Origin: Streptacidiphilus anmyonensis
Lineage (GTDB): Bacteria > Actinomycetota > Actinomycetes > Streptomycetales > Streptomycetaceae
Length of the DNA stretch: 64,000 nt
Direction: 5' to 3'
NCBI RefSeq assembly: GCF_000787855.1
Contig: NZ_BBPQ01000001.1
Coordinates: 410,761 to 474,760, forward strand
Made by a program: the position numbers and the translations under genes. Below are positions 53,058 to 61,423 of this stretch, piece after piece. The notes under the pieces are model-generated. The model was not told where the DNA came from and did no database searches. It saw only the letters and a list, made by a program, of their open reading frames with translations. Position 1 is the first letter of the stretch; the number at the start of each line of letters is the position of its first letter.

Positions 53058-53996
53058 TCAGGACCAGGGGCTGACATGCTGCGCGGTGATGGCGAGCTGG
53101 TCGATGTTCACCGGCGGCTGCCCGTCCACGCCCTGAATCGTGATCTTGACCTGCCCGGCCGGGAGGTTCGGCTGGTTGTAGGTGCGGAACCACGTCTGGG
53201 ACGGGTCCTTGGCCCCAGGGGTGTAGTTCTGGAAGTCGGCGTCCCGGCTCTTCTGGCCGTTGACGAGCAGCACGTCCGTCGCGTTCGCGCCGGGGTTGTT
53301 GTACCGGATCCAGACGTAGTACTGGCCGGCCGTCGGGACGTTGACGGTCCAGGTGACGCTCTGCTGCCCGTTGGTGATCGGCACGGAGGAGCCGCCCGCC
53401 GCCTTCGCACCGGCGGGGGTGGTCACGGCCGCGGTGCCCTGAAGCGTCATCGTCGCCGCGTCGGTGGCGCCCGGGAGCGTGCCCGAGGCGGACGCGGACG
53501 CCGAGGCGGAGGAGCTGCCCGTGGCCGCCGCGCTGGCGGACGTGGTGCTGCCGGACGCGTTGTCGCCCTTGCCGCCGCCGTTGAACAGCGCCATGCCGAT
53601 GCCGATCGCGACCGCGGCCACAACCGCCACCGCGCCGATCATCACGCCGCGCGAGCTGCCGCCGGAGCCGCCCGACGCACGCGTCGCCGCGCGACCGCCG
53701 CCGGCCGGCGGCTGAGCCTGGTGCGGAACGCCGGAGTACCCGGGCGCCTGCTGGCCGTAACCCTGCTGCTGGCCGTAGCCCGGCTGCTGCTGGCCGTAGG
53801 CGCTCTGCTGCTGGCCGCTGTAACCGGACTGGCCGTACTGGACCCGGCCGACCTGGGTGGCCTGCTGGTACGAGGTACGCGGAACGCCGGGCATCGGCTG
53901 CGTGGGCGCCGCTCCGCCTTCCTCGCCGTTCTCGGCCCGGTACAGGTACGCGAACGGGTCGTCGTCCTCGGGCACGCCGTTGTTCTCGGCTGTCAT
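53058..53996 (-). CDS. Membrane-anchored carbohydrate-binding (CBM35-like) protein
   Basis: 312 residues from ATG 53996 (MTAENNGVPEDDDPFAYLYR). The N-terminal cytoplasmic segment has Tyr/Gln/Gly repeats (YGQQQPGYGQQQGYGQQ, about 67-84). One membrane helix (about 118-138: VMIGAVAVVAAVAIGIGMAL) is followed by a Ser/Ala linker and a C-terminal beta-sandwich of about 140 residues with VTWTVNVPTAGQYYVWIRYN, TDVLLVNGQ and TWFRTYNQPNLPAGQVKITI, the CBM35/CBM6 type. Its place next to nagA suggests extracellular glycan sensing or binding; inference. Confidence 0.82.
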   Translation of the reverse strand: MTAENNGVPEDDDPFAYLYRAENGEEGGAAPTQPMPGVPRTSYQQATQVGRVQYGQSGYSGQQQSAYGQQQPGYGQQQGYGQQAPGYSGVPHQAQPPAGGGRAATRASGGSGGSSRGVMIGAVAVVAAVAIGIGMALFNGGGKGDNASGSTTSASAAATGSSSASASASASGTLPGATDAATMTLQGTAAVTTPAGAKAAGGSSVPITNGQQSVTWTVNVPTAGQYYVWIRYNNPGANATDVLLVNGQKSRDADFQNYTPGAKDPSQTWFRTYNQPNLPAGQVKITIQGVDGQPPVNIDQLAITAQHVSPWS

Positions 53997-54221
53997 CGAG
54001 TCCTCTACTCCCGAGTCGTGATCTGTGGATATACGTGCATGGCATGGTCGGCCCCCGCGCCCGGAGTACCGCACCACAGGCACGCGTATCCACCGCAGAC
54101 TACCCCGACCGGGTGACACGACGGTAAGGACGGAGCACAGGAGGGCGCGGTTCCACTAGCGTGTGCAGGCTACCGGCCACAGTTGGGACGGCGCAGGCCG
54201 CCGGGCGGTTCCGGCCGGGAA

Positions 54222-56054
54222 TCAACCCGCGCGGCGGTGGGAGCGGCCCCCGTTCGCGCGGGCGCGCTTCTCGGCGTACATGAGCTCGTCGGCGCTGTGC
54301 AGCACCTCGTCGATGCTCATGCCGCAACCCGCCCAGCCGATGCCGATGCTCATGCCGACCCGCAGGGTGCGGTTCTCCCAGCGGATCGGCGGGGCTATCG
54401 CGGTGCGGAGCCGGTCGGCGAGATCCTTGGCGCGGGCGCGGTCGACGCCGTCGGCCAGGACGACGAACTCGTCGCCGCCCATGCGGGCCACCGTGTCGCC
54501 CTCGCGCACCGCGTTCTGGAGGCGCTGGGCCACCTCGATCAGCGTCGCGTCGCCCGCGGCGTGGCCGTGGCGGTCGTTGATGCCCTTGAAGCCGTTGAGG
54601 TCGCAGAAGAGCACCGCCAGCGCCCGCCCGCCCTGCGGTGCGCCCTGCGGCGCGCCGCCGCCCTCGTCGGGCGGGACGGCGTGGACGTGGTCGTAGCCGC
54701 CGTCGGCGACGGCCGGGTGGCCGTAGGCGTGTCCACGGCCCGGGTCGACCGCCTGGCCGCCGCCCAGCACCTCGCCGAGCCCGCCGGAGCCCAGCCCGCC
54801 GTGGTCGGCGAAACCGCCGTGGCCCTCCGGCCAGCTCGGCTCGGCCACGGCGCCGGAGGTCTCGTACGGGTCGTACGAGTCGTACCGGTCGTGGGGGTCG
54901 TACGGGTCGTAGCCGCCGAACGCGCCGAGGCCTCCGGGGCGCTGCGCGACGGCCGGGAGCGAACCCGGGTGGTCGCACAGCCGCATTCGCAGCCTGGCCT
55001 TGAGCTCGGCGGCGTTGGGCAGGCCGGTCAGCGCGTCGTGGCTGGCCCGGTGGGCCAGCTGGAGCTCGTGGCGCTTGCGGTCCTCGATGTCCTCGACGTG
55101 CGTCAGCAGGTAGACCGCGCCCTCGACCGCGTCGGAGATCACCGAGTTGCGCAGGTTGACCCAGAGCCAGCCGCCGTCGCGGCGGGCGAGCCGGACCTCG
55201 GCCCGGCCGTTCTCGGTGGCGATGCCGCGGAGCTGACCCGCGTCCTCGGGGTGGACGAGCTCGGCGAAGGACTGCCGGTGCAGGGAGGATCTCGAACGGC
55301 CGAGGAGCCGGCACAGCGCGTCGTTGACCCGTGTCAGCTGCCCACGGGACTCCCCGTGCAGTTCGGTGATGGCCATGCCGGTCGGCGCGAACTCGAAGGC
55401 CTGCCGGTAGCTCTCCTCGCTGGCGCCGAGCGCCTGCTGCTCGCGCTCCAGCCGGACCAGGGCGCGCTGCATCTCGGCGCGCAGCCGCGCGTTGCCGATG
55501 GCGATGCCGGCCTGCTGCGAGAACATCTCCAGCGCCTCACGGGTCCACGGCCCGGGCCGGCGGCCGTTGCGCGGCCGGTCCACGGAGAGCACGCCGAGGA
55601 GCTCGCCGCCGAAGCTGTACATCGGGGCGAGCAGCATGTCGTCCGGGTGCCAGGCGCCCGCGGGCACGAAGGCCTGGCCGCCGCCCCAGACGGGTATGTC
55701 CACCGGCCGGGCCCAACCGCGGTCGTGCGGCACGAAGACCAGACTCCCCCAGCTGTCCCCGGCGTTGAGCAGGCGGTTCCAGGACTCGCGCGAACCGATC
55801 TGCCCGAGAAGGCTGTTGATGCCCTCGTCGGCCTCACCCTCGACGCCGAGCTCCCAGACGGCGGCGACGACCAGATCCCCGTCCGGCCGGACCATGTTGA
55901 CCACGGCGCTGTTGAAGCCGAGGCCCGTCACCGCACCCTCGACCACGGCCTGCAGCGTCCCGGCGAGGCTGCGGGCGGCGTTCAGGTCAGCGATGACGCG
56001 GTGGAGGGTGCGCAGGGTCGCGAGACGGACGTAGGGCTCCGGCTCGGTTTCCAT
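54222..56054 (-). CDS. cdgB: Diguanylate cyclase with GAF, PAS and GGDEF domains
   Basis: 610 residues from ATG 56054, preceded by a strong GGGAGGGAGG. GAF at about 20-190, PAS/PAC at about 205-325 (ESYRQAFEFAPTGMAI, DIEDRKRHELQLAHRASHDALTGLP), GGDEF domain with intact MGGDEF (526-530) and an RxxD inhibitory site (REGD, 517-520). It makes cyclic di-GMP. About 110 residues (365-475) rich in Gly, Tyr and Asp (YDPYDPHDRYDSYDPYE) are inserted between the start of the GGDEF domain and the FCDLNGFKGIND strand. The domain order matches CdgB of S. coelicolor, a BldD target controlling development. Confidence 0.9.
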   Translation of the reverse strand: METEPEPYVRLATLRTLHRVIADLNAARSLAGTLQAVVEGAVTGLGFNSAVVNMVRPDGDLVVAAVWELGVEGEADEGINSLLGQIGSRESWNRLLNAGDSWGSLVFVPHDRGWARPVDIPVWGGGQAFVPAGAWHPDDMLLAPMYSFGGELLGVLSVDRPRNGRRPGPWTREALEMFSQQAGIAIGNARLRAEMQRALVRLEREQQALGASEESYRQAFEFAPTGMAITELHGESRGQLTRVNDALCRLLGRSRSSLHRQSFAELVHPEDAGQLRGIATENGRAEVRLARRDGGWLWVNLRNSVISDAVEGAVYLLTHVEDIEDRKRHELQLAHRASHDALTGLPNAAELKARLRMRLCDHPGSLPAVAQRPGGLGAFGGYDPYDPHDRYDSYDPYETSGAVAEPSWPEGHGGFADHGGLGSGGLGEVLGGGQAVDPGRGHAYGHPAVADGGYDHVHAVPPDEGGGAPQGAPQGGRALAVLFCDLNGFKGINDRHGHAAGDATLIEVAQRLQNAVREGDTVARMGGDEFVVLADGVDRARAKDLADRLRTAIAPPIRWENRTLRVGMSIGIGWAGCGMSIDEVLHSADELMYAEKRARANGGRSHRRAG

Positions 56055-56149
56055 CGCCTTGCCTCCCTCCCTCGACTGCGTCCGACCGTACTGCGCGCGC
56101 ACATGGTCGGACTGCCAGACAAACTGAATCACAGGGTGCACACCAATAG

Positions 56150-56164
56150 ACACTCTGGGTCAGC
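56150..56164. promoter_or_regulatory. BldD-type box upstream of cdgB
   Basis: ACTCTGGGTCA (56152-56162) matches the core AC-n-C-T/A-G-n-G-T-n-A of the BldD consensus at every fixed base. It is about 100 nt upstream of the cdgB start, in agreement with cdgB being a known BldD target. Confidence 0.6.
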
Positions 56165-56190
56165 AAATCGATGCCACTTGTGACTCAACT

Positions 56191-56207
56191 CACACGTCTG
56201 ACGTGTG
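56191..56207. promoter_or_regulatory. 17-bp palindrome between cdgB and flavin reductase genes
   Basis: CACACGTC and GACGTGTG are perfect 8-bp arms around one T. It sits in the AT-richer divergent promoter region, 137 nt from cdgB and 111 nt from the flavin reductase start. The binding factor is unknown. Confidence 0.5.
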
Positions 56208-56317
56208 TAATCCTTGATCGAACCGGAGTTCGCTCCACCGCCCATCCGCAACGTGAGCAATCAGACGCCCGTCCTAAGCCCAAGGTCCGATGCGGGCCGG
56301 GGGCGACCGCAGATAGC

Positions 56318-56890
56318 GTGCCCTACGTGTACGACGCCGCAGCCACCGCCACCACCTCCGTCCCCGCGAACGCGCTGGACGGCCCTGAGGCCTCCCCGGA
56401 GGAGTTCCGGGCCGCCCTGGGCCAGCTGGCCTCCGGCGTCGTCCTGGTGACCGCCCACGACCCCGAGGAGGGCCCGCGCGGCGAGGACGTCGGCATGACC
56501 GCGACGGCGTTCCTCTCGGTCTCCCTCGAACCCCCGATGGTGCTGGTCTCCGTCCGTGAGGACTCCCGCATGGAGGAGACCCTCTCCCACGTCGACCGCT
56601 GGGCGGTGTCGATCCTCTCCGCCGACCAGCGCACGACCGCTGCGCGGTTCGCGATGAAGGGCCGCGTCAGCGACCGCCTGCTCTTCGCCGACGTCCCGCA
56701 CAGCCGCGGCGCGGCGAGCGGCGCTCCGCTGGTCACCGGCGCGCTGGCCACCGTCGAGTGCCGCACCGTCGACCGCATACCCGCCGGCGACCACATCCTC
56801 GTCCTCGGCCACGTCCTCGAAGCCCGCGTCGGCGCTCCGACCGGCGGCCCGCTCATGTACTTCCGGGGCCAGTACCGGCACTTGGCTTAG
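56318..56890 (+). CDS. Flavin reductase family protein (FMN-binding split barrel)
   Basis: 190 residues from GTG 56318. Split-barrel FMN fold: EEFRAALGQLASGVVLVTAH, GMTATAFLSVSLEPPMVLVSV, WAVSILSADQRTTAARFA and HILVLGHVLEARV. Such proteins reduce FMN with NAD(P)H and feed two-component monooxygenases. The same neighbour is found beside cdgB in S. coelicolor (recalled). The start is uncertain; GTG 56330 also fits. Confidence 0.85.
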   Translation: MPYVYDAAATATTSVPANALDGPEASPEEFRAALGQLASGVVLVTAHDPEEGPRGEDVGMTATAFLSVSLEPPMVLVSVREDSRMEETLSHVDRWAVSILSADQRTTAARFAMKGRVSDRLLFADVPHSRGAASGAPLVTGALATVECRTVDRIPAGDHILVLGHVLEARVGAPTGGPLMYFRGQYRHLA

Positions 56891-57228
56891 TCGCACCACC
56901 TTGGGGGGCGCGACGCTGTACCGATCGGCGACTCCGCGCGGGCACGACATCCTCGGCCTTCGGCCGGAAGGCACCCGCATTCCAGGCAGGTAGAGCCCCG
57001 CGCACACAAGGCTCCGCACGCGCAGGCCCGGCCGCCCGGGAGCGCCCCCCGGCCGAGGGCCGGCGGACCGTCGTTGCGCGCGCGAGTCGGCGGAGCCGCA
57101 GCTCCGCACGCGCAGGCCCGGTCGCCCGGGAGCGCCTCCCGGCCGAGGGCCGGCGGACCGTCGTTGCGCGCGCGGCTCGGCGGAGCGGCACGTCGGCGGA
57201 GCCCCGCGCCACCGAGGTGGGCGCGGGC
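56891..57228. repeat. GC-rich intergenic region with a perfect-period 90-bp tandem repeat
   Basis: Two copies of a 90-bp unit at 57011-57100 and 57101-57190 (start GCTCCGCACGCGCAGGCCCG) differ at only a few bases. Each contains CGGCCGAGGGCCGGCGGACC, a strong hairpin. The preceding 56904-57010 stretch is related to the dispersed GGGGCGCG elements. It lies between the converging flavin reductase and arfB genes; no gene called. Confidence 0.8.
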
Positions 57229-57663
57229 TCAGTAGTCCCGCACGGTGCCGCGCGAGCGCTTGCGCTCGGCGATGCGGCGCTTGTTCTCCAGGCGCCGTTC
57301 CACCATCCCCCGGCTGGGCTTCGTCGCCCTGCGGGGGCGCGGCGGCGGGGCGACGGCCTCCGTCAGCAGCGCTGACATGCGGACCGCCGCCGCCTCCCGG
57401 TTGCGCCACTGGGAGCGGTGCTCGGAGGCGCGGACCACGACGGCGCCGTCGACGAGGCGGCCGGCCAGCCGCTCCAGCGCGCGTTCGCGCCAGACCGGCG
57501 GGAGCGCCGCACTCGCGGCGAGCGGATAGCGCAGCTCGACCTGGCTGTCGCTGGTGTTGACGTGCTGGCCGCCCGGTCCGGAGGACCGGGAGAAGCGCCA
57601 CTGCAGCTCGGCGTCGGGTACGACGACGCCCCGGACGCTGACGGCCACAGGATTCACGGACAT
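57229..57663 (-). CDS. arfB: Alternative ribosome-rescue factor ArfB (peptidyl-tRNA hydrolase)
   Basis: 144 residues. RF-like domain with SSGPGGQHVN (GGQ at 31-33), whose glutamine promotes peptidyl-tRNA hydrolysis, and a basic C-terminal tail (RRATKPSRGMVERRLENKRR, IAERKRSRG) that inserts into the mRNA channel of stalled ribosomes. Length and tail identify ArfB/YaeJ as opposed to a release factor. ATG 57663 gives MSVNPVAVSVRG. Confidence 0.93.
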   Translation of the reverse strand: MSVNPVAVSVRGVVVPDAELQWRFSRSSGPGGQHVNTSDSQVELRYPLAASAALPPVWRERALERLAGRLVDGAVVVRASEHRSQWRNREAAAVRMSALLTEAVAPPPRPRRATKPSRGMVERRLENKRRIAERKRSRGTVRDY

Positions 57664-57713
57664 GCGTCACATGATCCCGCCGTCCGCCGCGAGCGCGCGA
57701 GGGGTTTAATCGA

Positions 57714-58202
57714 GTGGTGATCGAGCTCGGCTACTCCCTGTCCCCCCGTTTCCCCGACCCGCCGCAGACGGACTACGCGACCGCGCCCGCGCGGGCGCTG
57801 CGGCACGACCTGTTCTGCGGCGACGTGTTCGTCGAGGGCGAGGGCGGCCGGGACCTGTCCACCCGGTGGGGGTGGGTACCGGTGCTGGACTTCGCCTGGG
57901 CGCTGTGCGACATCGTCGAGGAGCTCGACAAGGTGCTGCCGGGGCTGCGGACGCCCCGCGCCGAGCTGGACTTCACCGAGTCCACGGACCGGCTGCGCTT
58001 CTCCCGGCGCGGCGACTGGGTCGAGCTGCGCGCGGACTGGATCCGCGACGAACGCCCACTGGTCGTCGACCACGGCGAACTGCGTTGCGAGGCGCGGGAC
58101 TTCCTTCAGGACCTGCTGGCCGACCTGGTCGACCTGCACGACGGGCTGGACCACAACCTCACCTTCTGGGAGCTGAAGTCCCGCTTCCCGCGGGTGCCGT
58201 GA
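57714..58202 (+). CDS. Hypothetical protein (162 aa)
   Basis: 162 residues from GTG 57714 (57717 also possible): VIELGYSLSPRFPDPPQTDY, DLFCGDVFVEGEGGRDLSTR, VPVLDFAWALCDIVEELDKV, FTESTDRLRFSRRGDWVELR. It appears to be a soluble alpha/beta protein that I recall only as a hypothetical in Streptomyces; no catalytic motif visible. Divergent from arfB by 50 bases. Its last 44 bases overlap the converging GNAT gene. Confidence 0.8.
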   Translation: MVIELGYSLSPRFPDPPQTDYATAPARALRHDLFCGDVFVEGEGGRDLSTRWGWVPVLDFAWALCDIVEELDKVLPGLRTPRAELDFTESTDRLRFSRRGDWVELRADWIRDERPLVVDHGELRCEARDFLQDLLADLVDLHDGLDHNLTFWELKSRFPRVP

Positions 58203-58803
58203 GGCCGTCCTCGGCCGTGCCGCGGCCCAGCACCACGAGCCGCGGCGTGGGCCGCGCCAACTCCTGGAAGCCGAGCCGGTCGTAGAACGCGCGGGCGGCG
58301 TGGTTCGCCGCGCCCATGCCGAGGTGCACCCGCGGCACGCCGCGCTCGCGCAGCGCGGCGAGGAAGACGCGCATCAACTCCCGCCCGAAGCCCTGCCCCT
58401 GGACCTCGGGGAGCAGGTCGATGTGCAGGTGGGCGGGGTAGTCGTCGACGGCCGTGGCGAGCATCGCCTCGGGGTGGCGCAGCTCGTGGCCGCGCCCGTC
58501 GGCGTCGTCGGGGTAGCGGTCGACGACGCCCGGCAGCCACTCGTCGAGGTACCGGGCCACGAACCGCCGCGTGTCGGCGGTCCCGAGGACGTAGCCGAGC
58601 GCCCGGCCCGCTCCCCCGTCCTCGGCCACCACGAACGCCAGCCCGGGCTCCTGGGCCAGATAGGGGCCGACGAAGATGTCCGGCAGGATCCGCGGGTCGG
58701 GGTACAAGGAGCTCGCGTCCGCACCGTTGTCGCCGGTGCGGACGCAGATCCCGTACAGGTCCTCCCGGTCCTCCGGGCGGTAGCGGCGGATGCTCAGCGG
58801 CAT
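58159..58803 (-). CDS. GNAT-family N-acetyltransferase
   Basis: 214 residues. N-terminal MPLSIRRYRPEDREDLYGIC, beta4 AFVVAEDGGAGRALGYVLG, acetyl-CoA loop in LLPEVQGQGFGRELMRVFL (QGQGFG), and C-terminal HAARAFYDRLGFQEL. Similar proteins are often annotated beside O-GlcNAcase-type hydrolases, but the substrate here is not predictable. The 3' end overlaps the neighbouring gene by 44 nt tail to tail. Confidence 0.88.
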   Translation of the reverse strand: MPLSIRRYRPEDREDLYGICVRTGDNGADASSLYPDPRILPDIFVGPYLAQEPGLAFVVAEDGGAGRALGYVLGTADTRRFVARYLDEWLPGVVDRYPDDADGRGHELRHPEAMLATAVDDYPAHLHIDLLPEVQGQGFGRELMRVFLAALRERGVPRVHLGMGAANHAARAFYDRLGFQELARPTPRLVVLGRGTAEDGLTAPAGSGTSAPRR

Positions 58804-58812
58804 CCGCCCAGG

Positions 58813-60075
58813 CTAGCCGAGCTTGGTCCAGGCCACATCGGTGACGACGGCCTTCAGCTGGGCGATGCTCAGCACCGGCTCGGCGCGGTCGGCGGCCACA
58901 CCCTGGCGCGGCGCGTTGAACTCCTGGGCCACCACCCGCTCGCCGTTCGGCCGCAGCATGTCGACGACCCACTGGACCGCCCCGGAACCGCCCTTCTCGG
59001 CGTTCTGCTGCCGGACGGCGACCAGGCTGCCGTCCGGCAGCTTGGTCGCGCCGCCGTAGAGCTGGGCGATGAGGTCGCTGTCGTTGCTCGGGTCGTACTG
59101 CTGGACGTTGACGCCGATCAGGCCCGCACCGGGGGAGCCGTCGGTCAGCTGCTCCTCGGCGTAGCCGCCCTGGACGTCGGAGTTGCGGCCGCTGACGCCG
59201 TGCGGCAGCAGGCTGTTCAGGACCGTCAGGATGGCCGCACCGCTGGGCGGGACGGGAGCCGACTTCACGGGCTTCGGCTTCGGGACGGCCGCGAGCAGGG
59301 GCTGCCACGACCCGCTGGTGACGACGGCCTTGAGCTGGTCGGCGGAGAGCGGGGGCGTGGCGCGGGTGACGGCGGCGCCCTTCTCGGCCGGGGCGTTCCA
59401 CTCGTCCATCTCGACGTGGGAGCCGTCCGGCAGGTCCAGGACGGCGTGCCAGTCCTTGGTGCCGGTGCCGCGCGACGGGTACTCGTAGCCCTGGTCGATC
59501 AGCAGTCGGCCGCCGCCCGGCAGTTGGTAGACGTGGCACACGTCGTGGGGGACGTAGGCGGGGTTGCCGCAGGTGGGCAGCTGGGCCCCGCCCTTGGCAT
59601 ACCGGGCCAGCGAGAGCCCGATCGCCGAGGCGCCCCTGCCGTCGTCGTAGACGAGCGACGCCGTGGGCGCGACGAAGGCGGCCTTCCCTCCGGGCGCCGG
59701 GAAGCTCCAGCGGCCGACGGCGTCGGTGATCTTGGCACCCTTGGGCAGCAGGTGCTCCAGCGTGATGACCATCTGCTGGGCGCGCGCCTTGTCGCTCTCC
59801 GGTTGCGCGGCGGCGGTCAGCGAGATGGAGGGGGCGGCGGCCGCGTCCGCGACGTGGCGGGCCGTGCCCGGGGCGCCGAGCACCGACGGCACGAGCGCGG
59901 TGCCGACCGCGACGAGCGCGAGGGCCGCGGAGCCGCCGACGACGGCGGTGTTGCGGCGGCGACGGCGCCTGCGGCCGTCGGTGACCGCGCCGTTGACGAG
60001 GCTGGTGAGGTCGCGGGGGGCGAATTCCTCCCCCGTGTCGCGCAGCGACCGCGCGAACTGGTCTTCAAAAGGCAT
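58813..60075 (-). CDS. Single-pass membrane protein paired with an ECF sigma factor
   Basis: 420 residues from ATG 60075 (MPFEDQFARSLRDTGEEFAP); ATG 60087 possible. A cytoplasmic N-terminal segment of about 40 residues ends RRRRRRRNT, then one helix (TAVVGGSAALALVAVGTALV) and a large external part. The external part is an internal duplication: each half has a LLPKG/LLPHG segment, a beta region, then PPLSADQLKAVVTSGSW or PVLSIAQLKAVVTDVAW. It lies 43 bases downstream of the sigma gene, the position of an anti-sigma factor, but no ZAS zinc motif is present. Confidence 0.8.
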   Translation of the reverse strand: MPFEDQFARSLRDTGEEFAPRDLTSLVNGAVTDGRRRRRRRNTAVVGGSAALALVAVGTALVPSVLGAPGTARHVADAAAAPSISLTAAAQPESDKARAQQMVITLEHLLPKGAKITDAVGRWSFPAPGGKAAFVAPTASLVYDDGRGASAIGLSLARYAKGGAQLPTCGNPAYVPHDVCHVYQLPGGGRLLIDQGYEYPSRGTGTKDWHAVLDLPDGSHVEMDEWNAPAEKGAAVTRATPPLSADQLKAVVTSGSWQPLLAAVPKPKPVKSAPVPPSGAAILTVLNSLLPHGVSGRNSDVQGGYAEEQLTDGSPGAGLIGVNVQQYDPSNDSDLIAQLYGGATKLPDGSLVAVRQQNAEKGGSGAVQWVVDMLRPNGERVVAQEFNAPRQGVAADRAEPVLSIAQLKAVVTDVAWTKLG

Positions 60076-60118
60076 GGCTGCCACCATCGTTTCCGTTGGG
60101 CCTGGGCAGGGGTGGAGG

Positions 60119-60625
60119 TCAGGAGCGGGCGAGATCGGGCAGGGAGTCGCCGAGGACGGCGCGGAGCCGGCCGAGGGCGCGTGAGCTCTGCGTGCGTACC
60201 GCGCCGGCGGAGGTCCGCAGGGTGCGGGCCGTCTCCTCGACGCTGCGGTCCTCCCAGTAGCGCAGCACCAGCACCGCCCGGTCGCGCGGGCCGAGGCGGG
60301 CCAGCGCGTCGAGCAGGGTCAGTCGGAGGGTGGCGTCCCCCTCGGCCGCCACCCCCTCCGGCAGCGCCCCCGAGGGCTGCTCCGCCGAGCTGCGCCGACG
60401 GCGGTGGCTGAGGAAGACGCGCACCAGCACGGTGTGCGCGTACGCCGCCGGGTTGTCCGCGGCGGACACCCGGCGCCAGTGCGCGTACATCCGCCCGAGC
60501 GTCTCCTGCACCAGGTCCTCGGCCAGGTGCGGATCCCCCGAGGTGAGCAGACTCGCCGACCGGTACAGCGCCCCCGCTCGCGCGGTGGCGAAGTCCAGAT
60601 AGTCCTGCTCGTCCGCCGCCCTCAT
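60119..60625 (-). CDS. ECF RNA polymerase sigma factor (SigE family)
   Basis: 168 residues. Region 2: FATARAGALYRSASLLTSGD, DLVQETLGRMYAHWRRV; region 4: LARLGPRDRAVLVLRYWEDR and SVEETARTLRTSAGAVRTQS. The linker between them is short. It belongs to the SigE-like (SigM/ECF41-unrelated) actinobacterial group. Probable operon with the downstream membrane protein, which may hold it at the membrane. No own promoter sequence is identifiable. Confidence 0.92.
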   Translation of the reverse strand: MRAADEQDYLDFATARAGALYRSASLLTSGDPHLAEDLVQETLGRMYAHWRRVSAADNPAAYAHTVLVRVFLSHRRRRSSAEQPSGALPEGVAAEGDATLRLTLLDALARLGPRDRAVLVLRYWEDRSVEETARTLRTSAGAVRTQSSRALGRLRAVLGDSLPDLARS

Positions 60626-60719
60626 CCGCGCCCCGCCGTCCGCTCAGTCGGTCCCGTCGTTTCCCTTACGCCCCTTCGACGCGGCGGGACGCGCGGGACG
60701 TTACAGGCCGGACGGAAAC

Positions 60720-60753
60720 GAGGAGCCCCCGGCGAAAAGGCCGGGGGCTCCTC
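60720..60753 (-). terminator. Terminator after the DinB gene
   Basis: GAGGAGCCCCCGGC and GCCGGGGGCTCCTC form a perfect 14-bp stem with loop GAAAAG, 13 nt past the DinB-family stop on the leftward strand and upstream of the sigma factor gene. Confidence 0.85.
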
Positions 60754-60765
60754 GGTGTCGAGGAC

Positions 60766-61311
60766 TCAGTCGTTGGGGCGCAGCTGCTTCGCGCTGAGCA
60801 GCGAGAACGCGGTGGCGCCGTCGGTGGCCTCGCGCAGGAAGTCGGCGTGGCCGGCGTGGCGGCCGATCTCCTCGACCAGGTGCAGCAGGATCCAACGGGC
60901 GGAGCGGCGCGCGTCCTTGGGGAACCAGGGCCGGTCCGGCAGCGGGACGGTGGCGTCGAGGTCGGGCAGGGCCCCGACGATCTCGGCGGTCTCGGCGGCG
61001 ACCTCGTCCCAGAACTTCAGCACGTCGCTGATCTCCTCGCCGTCCACCAGGCGGAAGGAGTCGGCCCAGGTGCTCTCGTCGCGCTGGACCAGCGGTTCGC
61101 GACCGGCCAGGATCACCCGCGTCCAGTTGCTCTCGACCTCGGCGAGGTGCTTGACCAGACCGCCGAGGGTCAGCTCGCTGACCGTGGGACGGGCCGTCAA
61201 CTGCTCGCGGCTGAGGCCGCCGACGGCGCGTCGGACGGCGCCGCGCTGGGCCTCGACGAAGTTCAGCAGGGCTTCGCGCTCGTCGGTCTCGGCGTTGACG
61301 ACGGTCGGCAT
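60766..61311 (-). CDS. DinB/DUF664 family protein
   Basis: 181 residues from ATG 61311 (MPTVVNAETDEREALLNFVE). Four-helix DinB-like fold: LGGLVKHLAEVESNWTRVIL supplies the first metal histidine, WILLHLVEEIGRHAGHADFLRE the HxxEExxRHxGHxD motif. Such proteins bind a divalent metal; some are thiol (mycothiol or bacillithiol) transferases. Exact reaction unknown. Confidence 0.88.
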   Translation of the reverse strand: MPTVVNAETDEREALLNFVEAQRGAVRRAVGGLSREQLTARPTVSELTLGGLVKHLAEVESNWTRVILAGREPLVQRDESTWADSFRLVDGEEISDVLKFWDEVAAETAEIVGALPDLDATVPLPDRPWFPKDARRSARWILLHLVEEIGRHAGHADFLREATDGATAFSLLSAKQLRPND

Positions 61312-61423
61312 GGGGACCACCTCGGTTCTCTAGGGCTGGCTGGCTCTCGAACTTCCGTGGTCCCCACAGTAGATCCAAACTAGGACAGCTACTGTCCTCT
61401 TTCCCTCCTCCTTTCGACGTGTC

